Shown here one piece after another: positions 17,457-26,502 of a DNA stretch of 64,000 nucleotides. The notes under the pieces were generated by a model. That model ran no database searches. It saw only the letters and a program-made list of their open reading frames with translations, and was not told the DNA's origin. Location: NCBI GenBank assembly GCA_050288085.1, contig JBNKDD010000001.1:46126-110125 (forward strand), read 5' to 3'. The stretch's first letter is position 1, and each line of letters starts with the position of its first letter. This DNA comes from JBNKDD01 sp050288085 (GTDB lineage Bacteria > Chloroflexota > Anaerolineae > Aggregatilineales > UBA3940). The position numbers and the translations under genes are program-made.

Positions 17457-18540
17457 TCTTCTATTTGGCGCAGCCTGTTTATTGACGCTGGCGGCCTGTT
17501 CTACCGGTGTCCCTGCTGTTTCTCCAACTTTAACGGCACAGCCCACGCCAACCCCTCCGGTTGATGAATGGCTGCGCGATGCTTATCAGGTAGCCGATCC
17601 TACTACACGAAAGATTGGGGTACTGTCTGCAACTGAAGCCTATCTACAAGACCCGGCGCGCGCTGAATTAAACAATGAACAACTCTCTATAGACTATTCT
17701 GAGATTGCTTTTTCTTCCGGTGTCCTGGTATTCCCCAATCCGGCTTTTATACACCGGCATGTTCAGATGGCTGTCGTATCGCTGCCGGATGGCCTGGGCA
17801 TGGTGCTATTTGATCTACAATCGGGCACGATCCTTGAACTTACCCCCTGGGCGGTGGGGGTCAATGCCTTCCAGACTTATTGGGAGCAGGATGAGGTTGC
17901 GGTGCATTACACCACCCTCGGCAGTGATGGGATCGTTCGTGTTCACTACATACTGGCGGGCAAGGTCGAGTCAACGTGGCAGGTGATGTGGAATGGGGAT
18001 GAGGCCGCTGATTGGTGGTTAAATGCCTGGGGCGGCACATTAAATGTTGAGTCGAACCTGTCGCGGTTGGTATTGGTTGGCGGTGCACGCAATACCAGCC
18101 CGGCATTCATTGAAGAGAACGACAATGCTCCCCGCCGGATATTTAAGACAACCTGGGTCCGGGAGGAGAATCAATACGCTCTATCGCCCCCAATTGAGAC
18201 AGATCGCCAGATCTGGTTATGGCAGGCAGCTGAACCATCCGCCTATGCCACACTGGTCGAGTTTATTGAACGGCTGTGGGATGGTGATGAAACGGGCGCA
18301 GCCCAACTGACCGCCGATGGATCGGTGCTGACCGCTGCCACTAACTTTGGATTGGACTTGCCGGGCCGGCAGTTCCGGGTTTCCGCTTATAATGACAGCA
18401 CTATTGTTTTTTATGATCGCCAGGGTTCGTTTGTCGTAACCTTCAAATCCCCTGAGTCCGAGGGCGCAGACTGGCTAATTAAGAGTTTGAAACCTCTCGG
18501 CGCGGAGCCGCTCCCGCCTGATCTGGAACAGCTAGAGTGA
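17443..18540 (+). CDS. Lipoprotein of unknown function
   Basis: 365 residues with a signal peptide ending in LTLAAC (lipobox Cys at about 19) and a Thr/Pro-rich spacer. The mature domain has many Trp and beta-strand-like stretches and no recognisable family. It overlaps the GAF gene by 14 bases, so it belongs to the same operon, perhaps as an extracytoplasmic input to this signalling group. It is convergent with the CBS gene. Confidence 0.7.
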   Translation: MRLANLLFGAACLLTLAACSTGVPAVSPTLTAQPTPTPPVDEWLRDAYQVADPTTRKIGVLSATEAYLQDPARAELNNEQLSIDYSEIAFSSGVLVFPNPAFIHRHVQMAVVSLPDGLGMVLFDLQSGTILELTPWAVGVNAFQTYWEQDEVAVHYTTLGSDGIVRVHYILAGKVESTWQVMWNGDEAADWWLNAWGGTLNVESNLSRLVLVGGARNTSPAFIEENDNAPRRIFKTTWVREENQYALSPPIETDRQIWLWQAAEPSAYATLVEFIERLWDGDETGAAQLTADGSVLTAATNFGLDLPGRQFRVSAYNDSTIVFYDRQGSFVVTFKSPESEGADWLIKSLKPLGAEPLPPDLEQLE

Positions 18541-18556
18541 GCTGCAATGTTAGCTC

Positions 18557-19228
18557 TTAGCTGTCCGATCCGGTTTGAGGGGCGGTCCAGGTATATCGAA
18601 GATCGACGGCGGGAAGAGACTCGACCGCGGCAGTCAAGTCTTCGAGGGGGACTCCTTCAACCTGCATGGTGAAATTGAGGCGATCGGGGCTCTCTGCCGG
18701 ATGAGATGCCAGCGACAGGATGTTGCCACCAACTTTTGCTACCTGTGCTGTCAGTGCCGCAATCTGCCCCGGTTTGTTATCCACCTGAACGCTTAACCGG
18801 ATCGCTTTGCCGCCGCCGCCCAACATCTGGGCAAAAGTCTTGAAGATGTCGGAATCGGTGATGATGCCTACCAGGCGTTCGTCTTCAACCACTGGCAAAG
18901 AACCAAACCGGTATTCGAGCATCATCTGTGCAGCCTCTTCGATGGGGTAATCCGGCGGGATGGTGATCACCGCGCGTTTCATAATCTCGCCCACATGGAC
19001 TAAGACGCCATGCCCCTTCTGAAAAGCATGCTGTTTGGAGCGGGGTGAATCGGCGGCTTCCAACCGGTACAACTCATGGCTTGAAATGAGTCCTACCAGC
19101 CTCCCCTCGTCATCGACCACCGGCAGACGGCGGAAATTTCCAGCTCTCATCAGAGCAATGGCTGCCAGATAATCACTGTCGGGCCGAATAGTAATCGGTT
19201 GTTTCGTCATCACTTCGCGCACTAGCAT
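18557..19228 (-). CDS. CBS-pair and ACT domain protein, AcuB-like
   Basis: 223 residues. Two CBS motifs occupy residues 1-60 (VREVMTKQPITIRPDSD) and 75-130 (VGEIMKRAVITIPPDYPIEE). An ACT domain follows at about 143-210, with a KPGQIAALTAQVAKVGGNI core. Proteins of this architecture sense adenine nucleotides through CBS and amino acids through ACT, and are often called AcuB-like; the role is regulatory and otherwise unknown. The gene is divergent from the hydrogenase operon, across a 282-base gap. Confidence 0.85.
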   Translation of the reverse strand: MLVREVMTKQPITIRPDSDYLAAIALMRAGNFRRLPVVDDEGRLVGLISSHELYRLEAADSPRSKQHAFQKGHGVLVHVGEIMKRAVITIPPDYPIEEAAQMMLEYRFGSLPVVEDERLVGIITDSDIFKTFAQMLGGGGKAIRLSVQVDNKPGQIAALTAQVAKVGGNILSLASHPAESPDRLNFTMQVEGVPLEDLTAAVESLPAVDLRYTWTAPQTGSDS

Positions 19229-19510
19229 GGTTTACCCCCCGATGAACCTGTAGAGCGTCTGATTTTTTTTCTTTTCGTCCTGTCTAGCAATTAAACCATC
19301 CTTCCTTCAATCAAATAGTGACGTTGGTCACAATAATATGATGATTTGTAACAATGTTCATCTATTCTCAAAACTGTACACTTTAAGCGGTTGAGAGTCT
19401 ACCTCGATAACTATATTTTCAGGCAGCATCTCACCAAATGATGGGACCATAACAGTGTGTCCTCCATCACGTTATTACAAGGAACTATCAATCGACAGGG
19501 AACTAAGACC

Positions 19511-20572
19511 ATGAGCTTTAAAGTACTGCCAAAGACGGGGTTGGCTCCCTGGGTAGAACAAATGCTCAACGGCCACCGCGTCGTTGGCCCCAAACCTCTT
19601 GGGGATCGGTTCATGTTTGGCGAGATCAGCTCCCCAGATGAACTGGATTTGTCTTACCCAACCACCATTCTCCCGCCTAAGAAGTTTTTATTCCCCCAAC
19701 ATGAAGAACTTTTCAAGTTTGACATGGGGGAGGGAAAAGTCGAGGCTGTGATTGAGGCCGAGCCGACTATCCTGTTGGGTGTCCACACCTGCGACCTACA
19801 CGCACTCAGGCTGTTGGACACAGTATTCCATACCGGTTATGCTGACCAACACTATATAGCCCGGCGCGAACAGACCATCATGATCAGTCTGGAGTGCCTC
19901 TCTCCCTGCACCGAGCACTCATTCTGCAAAAGTATGGGAACGCTCAGTGTAACCGAAGGTTATGACCTCCACCTGACCGATATGGGTGACACCTACGCCA
20001 TCGACATTGGGACCGAAAAAGGTGCCAAGCTGCTCGAAGGGGTTGAGGGCCTGCGGGATGCAACCGACGAGGATTACCAGCATCTCAACCACACCTTGAG
20101 TGAAAAGTGGCCGCGCTTCCCCTACAAGCTGGACTTCGATATTTCTGACCTGTCCAGCCTGCTCTCGGTTAGTTATGACAGCGATCTGTGGGAAGAGATT
20201 GGTGACAAGTGCATGGCCTGTGGCTCCTGTACTGCTGTCTGCCCCACCTGCTACTGCTTCAATGTTTCGGATGAAGTTGATTTCACCCTCAGCGCAGGCC
20301 GCCGCTATCGCGAATGGGATCACTGCACACTGCAAGATTTCGCAGTTGTCGCTGGTGGGCACAATTTCCGCGAGATGAATGGTGCCCGCCAACGCCATCG
20401 TTTCTTCCGTAAGGGTAAATACCAGATGGACGGGCGCGGCATGGTTGGCTGCGTGGGCTGTGGGCGCTGTGGTGAAGCCTGCCTGGTAAATATTAACCCG
20501 GTGGACACCTATAATGAGCTTGCTCGCCGCCAAATTCCGATGAGCAAACGGCGTTTGGAGACAAAAGCATGA
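19511..20572 (+). CDS. hydB: Group 3b [NiFe] hydrogenase (sulfhydrogenase) beta subunit
   Basis: The start is ATG 19511 (MSFKVLPKTG), which aligns with the family; a GTG at 19457 would add 18 residues. The 353-residue protein carries two ferredoxin-type 4Fe-4S motifs, CMACGSCTAVCPTC near residue 235 and CVGCGRCGEAC near 317. It passes electrons between the NAD(P)-binding flavoprotein subunit and the hydrogenase small subunit. It is the first of four hydrogenase genes with overlapping or nearly overlapping ends (ATGA with the next gene). Confidence 0.9.
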   Translation: MSFKVLPKTGLAPWVEQMLNGHRVVGPKPLGDRFMFGEISSPDELDLSYPTTILPPKKFLFPQHEELFKFDMGEGKVEAVIEAEPTILLGVHTCDLHALRLLDTVFHTGYADQHYIARREQTIMISLECLSPCTEHSFCKSMGTLSVTEGYDLHLTDMGDTYAIDIGTEKGAKLLEGVEGLRDATDEDYQHLNHTLSEKWPRFPYKLDFDISDLSSLLSVSYDSDLWEEIGDKCMACGSCTAVCPTCYCFNVSDEVDFTLSAGRRYREWDHCTLQDFAVVAGGHNFREMNGARQRHRFFRKGKYQMDGRGMVGCVGCGRCGEACLVNINPVDTYNELARRQIPMSKRRLETKA

Positions 20573-21420
20573 GTACATTATTAAGCGAAGAACTCGAACA
20601 AACCTCGATCTATCTCCCGGTTCCGGCAGAGATTGTCGATGTACAGACCATGACTTCTATGGAGAAGCTGTTCAAGGTCAGGCTCCCCGACGGGATGTCG
20701 TTAGGACATGAACCGGGACAGTTTGTAGAACTCTCCTTATTTGGTATTGGCGAAGCGCCGATCAGCATTTCTTCATCGCCCAGCCGGAGCAACGGCGAGT
20801 TTGAATTGTGCGTACGCCGTGCCGGGGATATGACCAAAGCCTTGCATACATTGGAGGCAGGTACAAAAGTCGGTATCCGTGGCCCCTTTGGTCGCCCATT
20901 CCCCCTCAAGTCCTTCCAGGGCAAAGATGTCCTGTTTGCTGTTGGTGGGTTGGGACTGGCCCCCGCTCGTTCGTTGATCAACCAGATGCTCGACGAGCGC
21001 GGTAAGTATGGCAGGATCAAAATCTTATACGGTGCCCGTACCCCCAATGACCTGTTATTCACTGATGAACTGAAAACATGGGATAAGCGTTCCGACGTAG
21101 ACCTGCTGCTCACAGTTGATAATCCGGCAGAAGGTTGGGACGGCAATGTAGGCGTGATCACCACGCTGTTCCCACAGATTCAGGTTTATGCCCGTAACAC
21201 GGTCGCTATCGTGATCGGCCCACCTGTGATGTACCGCTTTGTCCTGATGGAAGTGCTGGGCAAGGGAATCCCGGAGGGCAACATCTGGTTCAGCTTCGAG
21301 CGCCGGATGAAATGCGGGGTTGGTAAGTGTGGTCACTGCCAGATGAACCATGTGTATGTCTGCCAGAGCGGCCCGTCATTCGCGTTCAACGAGATTAAGC
21401 ATTTAGAGGAGGCGCTCTAA
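20569..21420 (+). CDS. hydG: Hydrogenase gamma subunit, FAD/NAD(P)-binding
   Basis: 283 residues. It has a ferredoxin-reductase-like FAD domain (SISSSPSRSNG, RRAGDMTKALH), a nucleotide-binding domain (FAVGGLGLAPARSL), and a C-terminal PyrK-type [2Fe-2S] cluster motif CGVGKCGHCQMNHVYVC. This is the diaphorase part of the cytoplasmic sulfhydrogenase, linking H2 to NAD(P)+/NAD(P)H. The gene overlaps hydB by 4 bases and hydD by one. Confidence 0.92.
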   Translation: MSTLLSEELEQTSIYLPVPAEIVDVQTMTSMEKLFKVRLPDGMSLGHEPGQFVELSLFGIGEAPISISSSPSRSNGEFELCVRRAGDMTKALHTLEAGTKVGIRGPFGRPFPLKSFQGKDVLFAVGGLGLAPARSLINQMLDERGKYGRIKILYGARTPNDLLFTDELKTWDKRSDVDLLLTVDNPAEGWDGNVGVITTLFPQIQVYARNTVAIVIGPPVMYRFVLMEVLGKGIPEGNIWFSFERRMKCGVGKCGHCQMNHVYVCQSGPSFAFNEIKHLEEAL

Positions 21421-22187
21421 TGTCTGACGCAAAACCTAAAGTCGCCTTCTTCGACTTCACCTGCTGCGAAGGCTGCCAGTTGACGGTCGTCGATTCCCTG
21501 CAAGACCATGTCGAACTGCTGGATGCTATCGAGATCGTTAACTTCCGTGAGGCCATGAGTGAAAAGGGCGAGGATTACCTGATCGCTTTTGTAGAGGGAT
21601 CATGCTCACGCCCTGCTGATGAGGAGCGTCTGCGCAAGATCCGGGACCAGGCCGCGATCCTGGTTGCATTAGGAACCTGTGCCCACCTGGGTGGTGTTAA
21701 CACCGTCCGCAACTGGCAGGACCTCGAAGATGTTCGTAAGTACGTCTATGGTGATAAAGCCAATTGGTACGATACCTACCCGGCCCGCCCGATTGACCAG
21801 GTTGTGAAGGTCGATGCGGTTGTGCCCGGCTGCCCGATTGATCCGGAAGAATTCATCAAGATCGTCAAGCAAATGCTGCAAGGCCGTATGCCGGTTATTG
21901 CTGATAACCCGATGTGTGTTGAGTGCAAGATGAAAGAAAACGTCTGCCTCTACGAACAGGGTAAGGTTTGCCTGGGCCCGATTACCCAGGCCGGATGCGG
22001 CGTCCGCTGCCCAACCTACGGCAATTCCTGCGAAGGCTGCCGGGGCATGATCGCCGAGCCAAATATTGCCTCGATGCGGCAAGTCATGAAAGAACACGGT
22101 ATCAGCGACGAAGATATTAACGCAAAGTTAAGCCTGTTCCTGAGCTATCAGATGATGGAACTGGAGAAGGCCGGGGAGGAGGCATAA
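21420..22187 (+). CDS. hydD: [NiFe] hydrogenase small subunit
   Basis: 255 residues. The proximal Fe-S cluster ligands are in FTCCEGCQLTV (Cys16 and Cys19), GTCAHLGG and VPGCPIDPEE, as in the 20-kDa NADH:quinone oxidoreductase/hydrogenase family. A C-terminal Cys-rich region (CVECKMKENVC, GCGVRCPTYGNSCEGC) probably carries further clusters. It pairs with the downstream large subunit. No Tat signal is present, so the enzyme is cytoplasmic, consistent with group 3b. Confidence 0.93.
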   Translation: MSDAKPKVAFFDFTCCEGCQLTVVDSLQDHVELLDAIEIVNFREAMSEKGEDYLIAFVEGSCSRPADEERLRKIRDQAAILVALGTCAHLGGVNTVRNWQDLEDVRKYVYGDKANWYDTYPARPIDQVVKVDAVVPGCPIDPEEFIKIVKQMLQGRMPVIADNPMCVECKMKENVCLYEQGKVCLGPITQAGCGVRCPTYGNSCEGCRGMIAEPNIASMRQVMKEHGISDEDINAKLSLFLSYQMMELEKAGEEA

Positions 22188-22191
22188 CGTT

Positions 22192-23490
22192 ATGGCAAGT
22201 GTTCCTGTTGATTTCAAGATCGACGTACATCACATTACCCGTGTTGAGGGGCATGGCAACATTCTGGTTGACGTGAAAAATGGTGAAATGAAGCAATGTG
22301 AGTTGCAGGTTGTCGAAGCTCCGCGCTTCTTTGAAGCGATGCTGCGCGGCCAGCCTTATGATCAGTCTTCTCACCTGACCTCGCGTATCTGCGGTATCTG
22401 CGCCGTCGGCCATGCGACCGCATCACTCCGTGCAACGGAAAATGCGCTTGGCGTCGAACTCAGTGAACAGACCGTGCTGCTGCGCAAGCTCAATTTCTAC
22501 GGCGAAATTCTGGACAGCCATATTCTGCATGCCTACATGCTGATTGCCCCAGATTTCCTGGGTGTGGGCAGTGTGATCCCGCTGGCGAAGTCTGCCCCAG
22601 ACGTGGTGCTGCGGGCCCTGCGCATGAAGAAACTGGCCGGTGACCTCTGCAAGAATCTTTGCGGACGGCACACGCACCCCATCGCGATGGTGGTGGGTGG
22701 CTTCACCCATTTCCCCAGCCACGATGTTCTGATCCAGCTCCGGGAACGGTTCGAGGCGATGCGGGCCGATGTTGCAGCGACCGTCGAATTGTTCCAGACG
22801 CTAGAAATGCCTGACTTCGAGCGAGAGACTGAATACATCGCGCTGCACAAAGACGATGAATACGCCTGGATCGATGGCGTGATTGCCAGCAGCGACGGCG
22901 GCACGACACCGCTTGACAACTACCGGGATGTGACCAACGAATATCTGGTCAAGCATTCGTCAGCCAAGCGCACCAAGCATAAGCGGGATTCTTACCAGGT
23001 CGGCGCACTGGCACGGGTCAACGTCAACTATGACCAGCTTCACCCGAAGGCCAAAGAAGCCGCCACTGCGCTTAACCTGAAGACGGTCTGCCACAATCCC
23101 TATATGATCACGGTGGCCCAGGTGGTTGAGATCGCTCACGCGGTTGAAGATTCAATTACCCTGATTGACCAACTGCTGGAACGCGGCGTTGAGCCGGAAG
23201 AACCGGCCAAGCCCGCCCGCCTATCCGGCGAAGGCGTCGGCTCCTGCGAGGTTCCACGCGGCATCCTGTTCCACAACTACAAGATTGAGGATGGCCGGGT
23301 TGTCGGTGCCAACTGCATCATTCCGACCAACCAGAACCTCCAGAATACCGAACTCGACATGAAGGCGTTGGTCCCAACGATCCTGGATCGTTCGCAGGAA
23401 GACATCACGCTGGCCCTGGAAATGCTTGTCCGGGCCTACGACCCGTGTATCTCCTGCTCAACCCACCTGCTCGATGTGAAATTCGTTTAA
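22192..23490 (+). CDS. hydA: [NiFe] hydrogenase large subunit
   Basis: 432 residues containing the Ni-Fe site. L1 is RICGICAVGH (Cys67, Cys70) and L2 is DPCISCSTH (Cys419, Cys422). The seven residues after His425 (LLDVKFV) should be removed by the maturation protease encoded 80 bases downstream. The Ni ligands are Cys, not selenocysteine. The enzyme oxidises H2 or evolves it against NADPH, and can reduce sulfur in some members. A strong intrinsic terminator directly follows. Confidence 0.95.
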   Translation: MASVPVDFKIDVHHITRVEGHGNILVDVKNGEMKQCELQVVEAPRFFEAMLRGQPYDQSSHLTSRICGICAVGHATASLRATENALGVELSEQTVLLRKLNFYGEILDSHILHAYMLIAPDFLGVGSVIPLAKSAPDVVLRALRMKKLAGDLCKNLCGRHTHPIAMVVGGFTHFPSHDVLIQLRERFEAMRADVAATVELFQTLEMPDFERETEYIALHKDDEYAWIDGVIASSDGGTTPLDNYRDVTNEYLVKHSSAKRTKHKRDSYQVGALARVNVNYDQLHPKAKEAATALNLKTVCHNPYMITVAQVVEIAHAVEDSITLIDQLLERGVEPEEPAKPARLSGEGVGSCEVPRGILFHNYKIEDGRVVGANCIIPTNQNLQNTELDMKALVPTILDRSQEDITLALEMLVRAYDPCISCSTHLLDVKFV

Positions 23491-23504
23491 GTATGAGATA
23501 ATGG

Positions 23505-23533
23505 ATGGTAGGGGTAATTCTTGCCCCTACCAT
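23505..23533 (+). terminator. Intrinsic terminator after hydA
   Basis: A perfect 10-bp stem ATGGTAGGGG/CCCCTACCAT with a nine-base loop is followed by TTAATTT. It separates the four structural genes from the maturation protease gene, which should be transcribed less. Confidence 0.88.
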
Positions 23534-23571
23534 TTAATTTGTTAATGCTGATCTGGGGATAGACAAAAGCA

Positions 23572-24039
23572 GTGGCCCGAATTGCCGATACGTTGGTTCT
23601 CGCGCTGGGAAATCCACTGCGCGGAGATGATGGTGTAGGGGCTGCTACCCTGGAAGTACTATCCCGCCATGATCTGCCGGAAGGGGTTGATCTGGTTGAT
23701 GGGGGAACTGGGGGCCTTGAAATCGTGTTGATGTTTCAAGACTACCGCCGGGTGATCATCATTGATGCTGCCGAAATGGGCATTGAGCCAGGCAAGTGGC
23801 AGCGCTTCACCCCCCACGACGTGATCTTATCCTCTGGTGAGATGCACGGCACTGTCCACGATGCGGGCCTGGCCGAAGCTCTCCAACTGGCAGATGCATT
23901 GACAATCACACCAGACGAATTGGTGATCTACGGCGTGCAACCGCTTGAAGTAGGCTGGGTTTCGGGTCTGAGCGAGCCAATCTGGGCGGCTGTTCCCGAT
24001 ATCATTGCAGCCATACTCAGCGAGTTGGACGACAATTAA
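23572..24039 (+). CDS. Hydrogenase maturation protease
   Basis: 155 residues starting at GTG. The N-terminal signature GNPLRGDDGVG and the later Asp and His (IIDAAE, TVHDAGL) supply the Ni-binding residues of the HyaD/HycI family. The enzyme checks Ni insertion and cuts the C-terminal extension from the large subunit. Position just behind the hydrogenase operon supports this role. Confidence 0.93.
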   Translation: MARIADTLVLALGNPLRGDDGVGAATLEVLSRHDLPEGVDLVDGGTGGLEIVLMFQDYRRVIIIDAAEMGIEPGKWQRFTPHDVILSSGEMHGTVHDAGLAEALQLADALTITPDELVIYGVQPLEVGWVSGLSEPIWAAVPDIIAAILSELDDN

Positions 24040-24070
24040 TTACTCAAGCAAACAAAGGATATAAAATCCC

Positions 24071-24466
24071 ATGGCCAAGATTTTGATAATTGATGATGAT
24101 CCGGACATGGTGTTGGCCGCACGTCTTTGTTTGGAGGGCGCTGGCTATGAGGTCATAGAAGCAGGCAGCGGCCCCGCCGGACTTGACATGATCAAGGCTG
24201 AAAAGCCTGATCTGATCATCCTGGACGTGATGATGGATACCACCACCGAGGGCTTTCAACTGGCACTCAAGCTCCGTAACCCCGCTCCAGATTCTGAGTA
24301 TGCCGATTACAAAGGTATCCCGATCATCATGCTCACCTCCATTCATGCCACCTCACCGGTTGAGTTTGCACCTGATCAGGACTACCTGCCGGTTGATGTC
24401 TTCATTGATAAACCCATCGATCCCGACAATCTGGTCGCCAAAGTTAAAGAACAACTGGCCGGATAG
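24071..24466 (+). CDS. Response regulator receiver protein
   Basis: 131 residues, one receiver domain. The acidic residues are Asp8-Asp10, the phosphoacceptor is Asp52 (LIILDVMMD), followed by Thr in LTSIHA and Lys in IDKPID. An insert after the phosphoacceptor (TTTEGFQLALKLRNPAPDSEY) is unusual for CheY-like proteins but known in some stand-alone regulators. It sits between the hydrogenase protease and the histidine kinase, which is its likely partner. Confidence 0.85.
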   Translation: MAKILIIDDDPDMVLAARLCLEGAGYEVIEAGSGPAGLDMIKAEKPDLIILDVMMDTTTEGFQLALKLRNPAPDSEYADYKGIPIIMLTSIHATSPVEFAPDQDYLPVDVFIDKPIDPDNLVAKVKEQLAG

Positions 24467-24508
24467 CAACTCTTTTTTATACCAACAAACGATAATATTG
24501 TAGCTAAC

Positions 24509-24537
24509 ATTGGTAATCGCCATCGGCGGTTACCAAT
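24509..24537 (+). terminator. Hairpin between response regulator and kinase
   Basis: ATTGGTAA/TTACCAAT with an inner CGCC/GGCG stem, followed by GATTTT. It may act as a weak terminator or processing site. Confidence 0.5.
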
Positions 24538-24561
24538 GATTTTAGATAAGATAGGCCTCCT

Positions 24562-26427
24562 ATGACAGAACAAGCCTCTGCTCCTTTGACGGCTCAATTC
24601 TTTGAACAGAGTCCTTTTGAAACGTTGGGTAGGAGTGATACTGCCAGCAACAATATTCGCCTGATCGGGACACGCTGGTTTGCCGGAGTAGCCGTCCTGC
24701 TGGCAACCGCTTTTTGCGTCCACATCCTACACCTACCGCTGCCCGAAATCCCATTATATGGAACCGGTGTGGCTATCCTGTTCTACAATGGCATCCTGAC
24801 CTGGTTAATACATCGGGCCCAGACCAGCGGCCAAATCTGGCAGCGCAAGGAAATGCGGAATTTTGTGTTGATCCAGGTGGCGCTGGACTGGGTCGCTATG
24901 GCGATCTTTCTCCATCTGACCGGGGGGATCAGCAGCCCGGCGACTCCGTTTATGGTCATCCACATGTTGATGATCACCATCTTGCTGCCGGATGAATCAC
25001 CCTATCCCTATCTGGGGATGGGACTTGGTATCCTGGCAATGATTGCCCTGTTGGAGGGGATCGGCTTACTACCTCATTATACTATTATTCCTAACTTGCC
25101 AGTTGATCTGCACAGCAATACCACTTACGTTTTATCACGGGTCATTTTTATCGCAATCACGGCCTTTGCTATTGTCTTCCTGACTTCGTCCATTATGGGG
25201 CGGCTGCGCGAACGCGAACGCCAGATAGCCGCCTTACTTCAGTCAACGCAGGCAGTCTCCTCAACTCTCAGCCTGCCGGAGGTCATGGATCGGTTGATAG
25301 AAAGTGCGGCACTGGCACTTTCTGTCACGAAAGCCTCTATTCGTTTACTGGATGAGAGCGGTGAGCAATTGACGATGGCTGCGACGCATGGCCTCAGCCA
25401 GGAATATGTAGATAAGGGGCCGGTTCTTTTATCTCACAATGCTCTGGTGCGTGATGTACTGCTCGGACGGCCTATTATCCTCCAGGATGTCATGGATGAT
25501 CCCCGCATTCAGTACCCCCGGCAAGCACGGAAAGAGGGTATTTATAGCAGCTTGGTTGTGCCTATCATTGGATACGGGAAACCATTAGGCGTACTGCGCG
25601 TTTATTCAGATGAGCCGCGCCACTTCACAGATGACGATGCGGCTTTCTTAACATCGATTGCCCAACAGGGGTCTACCGCGCTCGAAAATGCGATGGCCCA
25701 CGATAAGCTGCAAAAATCCGACCAGGAGCGAGCGCAGTTCGTCCGGATCGTCACGCATGAACTTCGCTCTCCGGTCAACGGCGCACAGAGCCTTTTACGG
25801 GTAATGATGCAGGGCATGGCGGGCGAACTCAACGACCAACAGTATGACATTCTAAAACGGCTGGGTAAGCGTCTCGACGTGCTGCACGATCTGATCGAAG
25901 ATTTACTCGCTCTAGCAGCCAGCAAGACTACGTTGTATCAGGAGCCCCTTAAGCCTCTGCCCATCCAGTCGTCGATCCAAAAGGTCATTGATCAGGTATC
26001 CAGTGAGGCGGAGGAGAAAAACGTTGAGGTGGAATTTGAGGCTCCTAACAGCTTCATGAAAGTAAATGCCACCCAGGAAGGTTTGGGGCGAATATTGCTG
26101 AATCTGATCGGCAATGCTGTCAAATATACACCGGAAAACGGGCATGTTTCTGTTAAGCTGGTTGATCAATCAACCCATGCGGAAATTTCGATTTCAGACA
26201 CCGGGATTGGAATCCCGGAAAAGGATTTACCCAACCTCTGGAACGAGTTCTTCCGAGCCGGTAATGCCAAGCAGTCGGGGATTCCGGGCACCGGGTTGGG
26301 GTTGTCGATCTCCAAGCAGTTAGTCGAGCGGTTCGGCGGGATGGTTAGCGTTCAAAGCGTGGAAGGCGAGGGGACAACCTTCAAGGTTACGCTGCCGTTA
26401 GCCGATCTAGAAAAAGAACCGGCCTGA
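24562..26427 (+). CDS. Membrane histidine kinase with GAF domain
   Basis: 621 residues. About six membrane helices occupy residues 33-215, then a GAF domain (about 225-375), a dimerisation domain with the H-box RIVTHELRSP (His399) and an ATPase domain with N box NLIGNAVKYT, G1 DTGIGIP and G2 GTGLGLS. All catalytic boxes are present, so it is an active kinase. It may sense a membrane or redox signal. The preceding receiver gene is the likely partner. Its link to the hydrogenase is by position only. Confidence 0.9.
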   Translation: MTEQASAPLTAQFFEQSPFETLGRSDTASNNIRLIGTRWFAGVAVLLATAFCVHILHLPLPEIPLYGTGVAILFYNGILTWLIHRAQTSGQIWQRKEMRNFVLIQVALDWVAMAIFLHLTGGISSPATPFMVIHMLMITILLPDESPYPYLGMGLGILAMIALLEGIGLLPHYTIIPNLPVDLHSNTTYVLSRVIFIAITAFAIVFLTSSIMGRLRERERQIAALLQSTQAVSSTLSLPEVMDRLIESAALALSVTKASIRLLDESGEQLTMAATHGLSQEYVDKGPVLLSHNALVRDVLLGRPIILQDVMDDPRIQYPRQARKEGIYSSLVVPIIGYGKPLGVLRVYSDEPRHFTDDDAAFLTSIAQQGSTALENAMAHDKLQKSDQERAQFVRIVTHELRSPVNGAQSLLRVMMQGMAGELNDQQYDILKRLGKRLDVLHDLIEDLLALAASKTTLYQEPLKPLPIQSSIQKVIDQVSSEAEEKNVEVEFEAPNSFMKVNATQEGLGRILLNLIGNAVKYTPENGHVSVKLVDQSTHAEISISDTGIGIPEKDLPNLWNEFFRAGNAKQSGIPGTGLGLSISKQLVERFGGMVSVQSVEGEGTTFKVTLPLADLEKEPA

Positions 26428-26450
26428 CAGATATCATCCATCGGTATCAA

Positions 26451-26483
26451 AAGAGCCTGTTGACTGTCGCCAGCAGGCTCTTT
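26451..26483. terminator. Bidirectional terminator between kinase and glyA
   Basis: AAGAGCCTG and CAGGCTCTT form a nine-bp stem; A-rich sequence lies on the left and TTT on the right, so it can end both convergent transcripts. Confidence 0.8.
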
Positions 26484-26502
26484 ACTTTCCACCTGGTATG
26501 AA

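Noticed and set aside
22192..23490. Selenocysteine in the hydrogenase large subunit, given nearby selA
   Set aside because: The L2 motif is DPCISC with normal Cys codons; no in-frame TGA is present.
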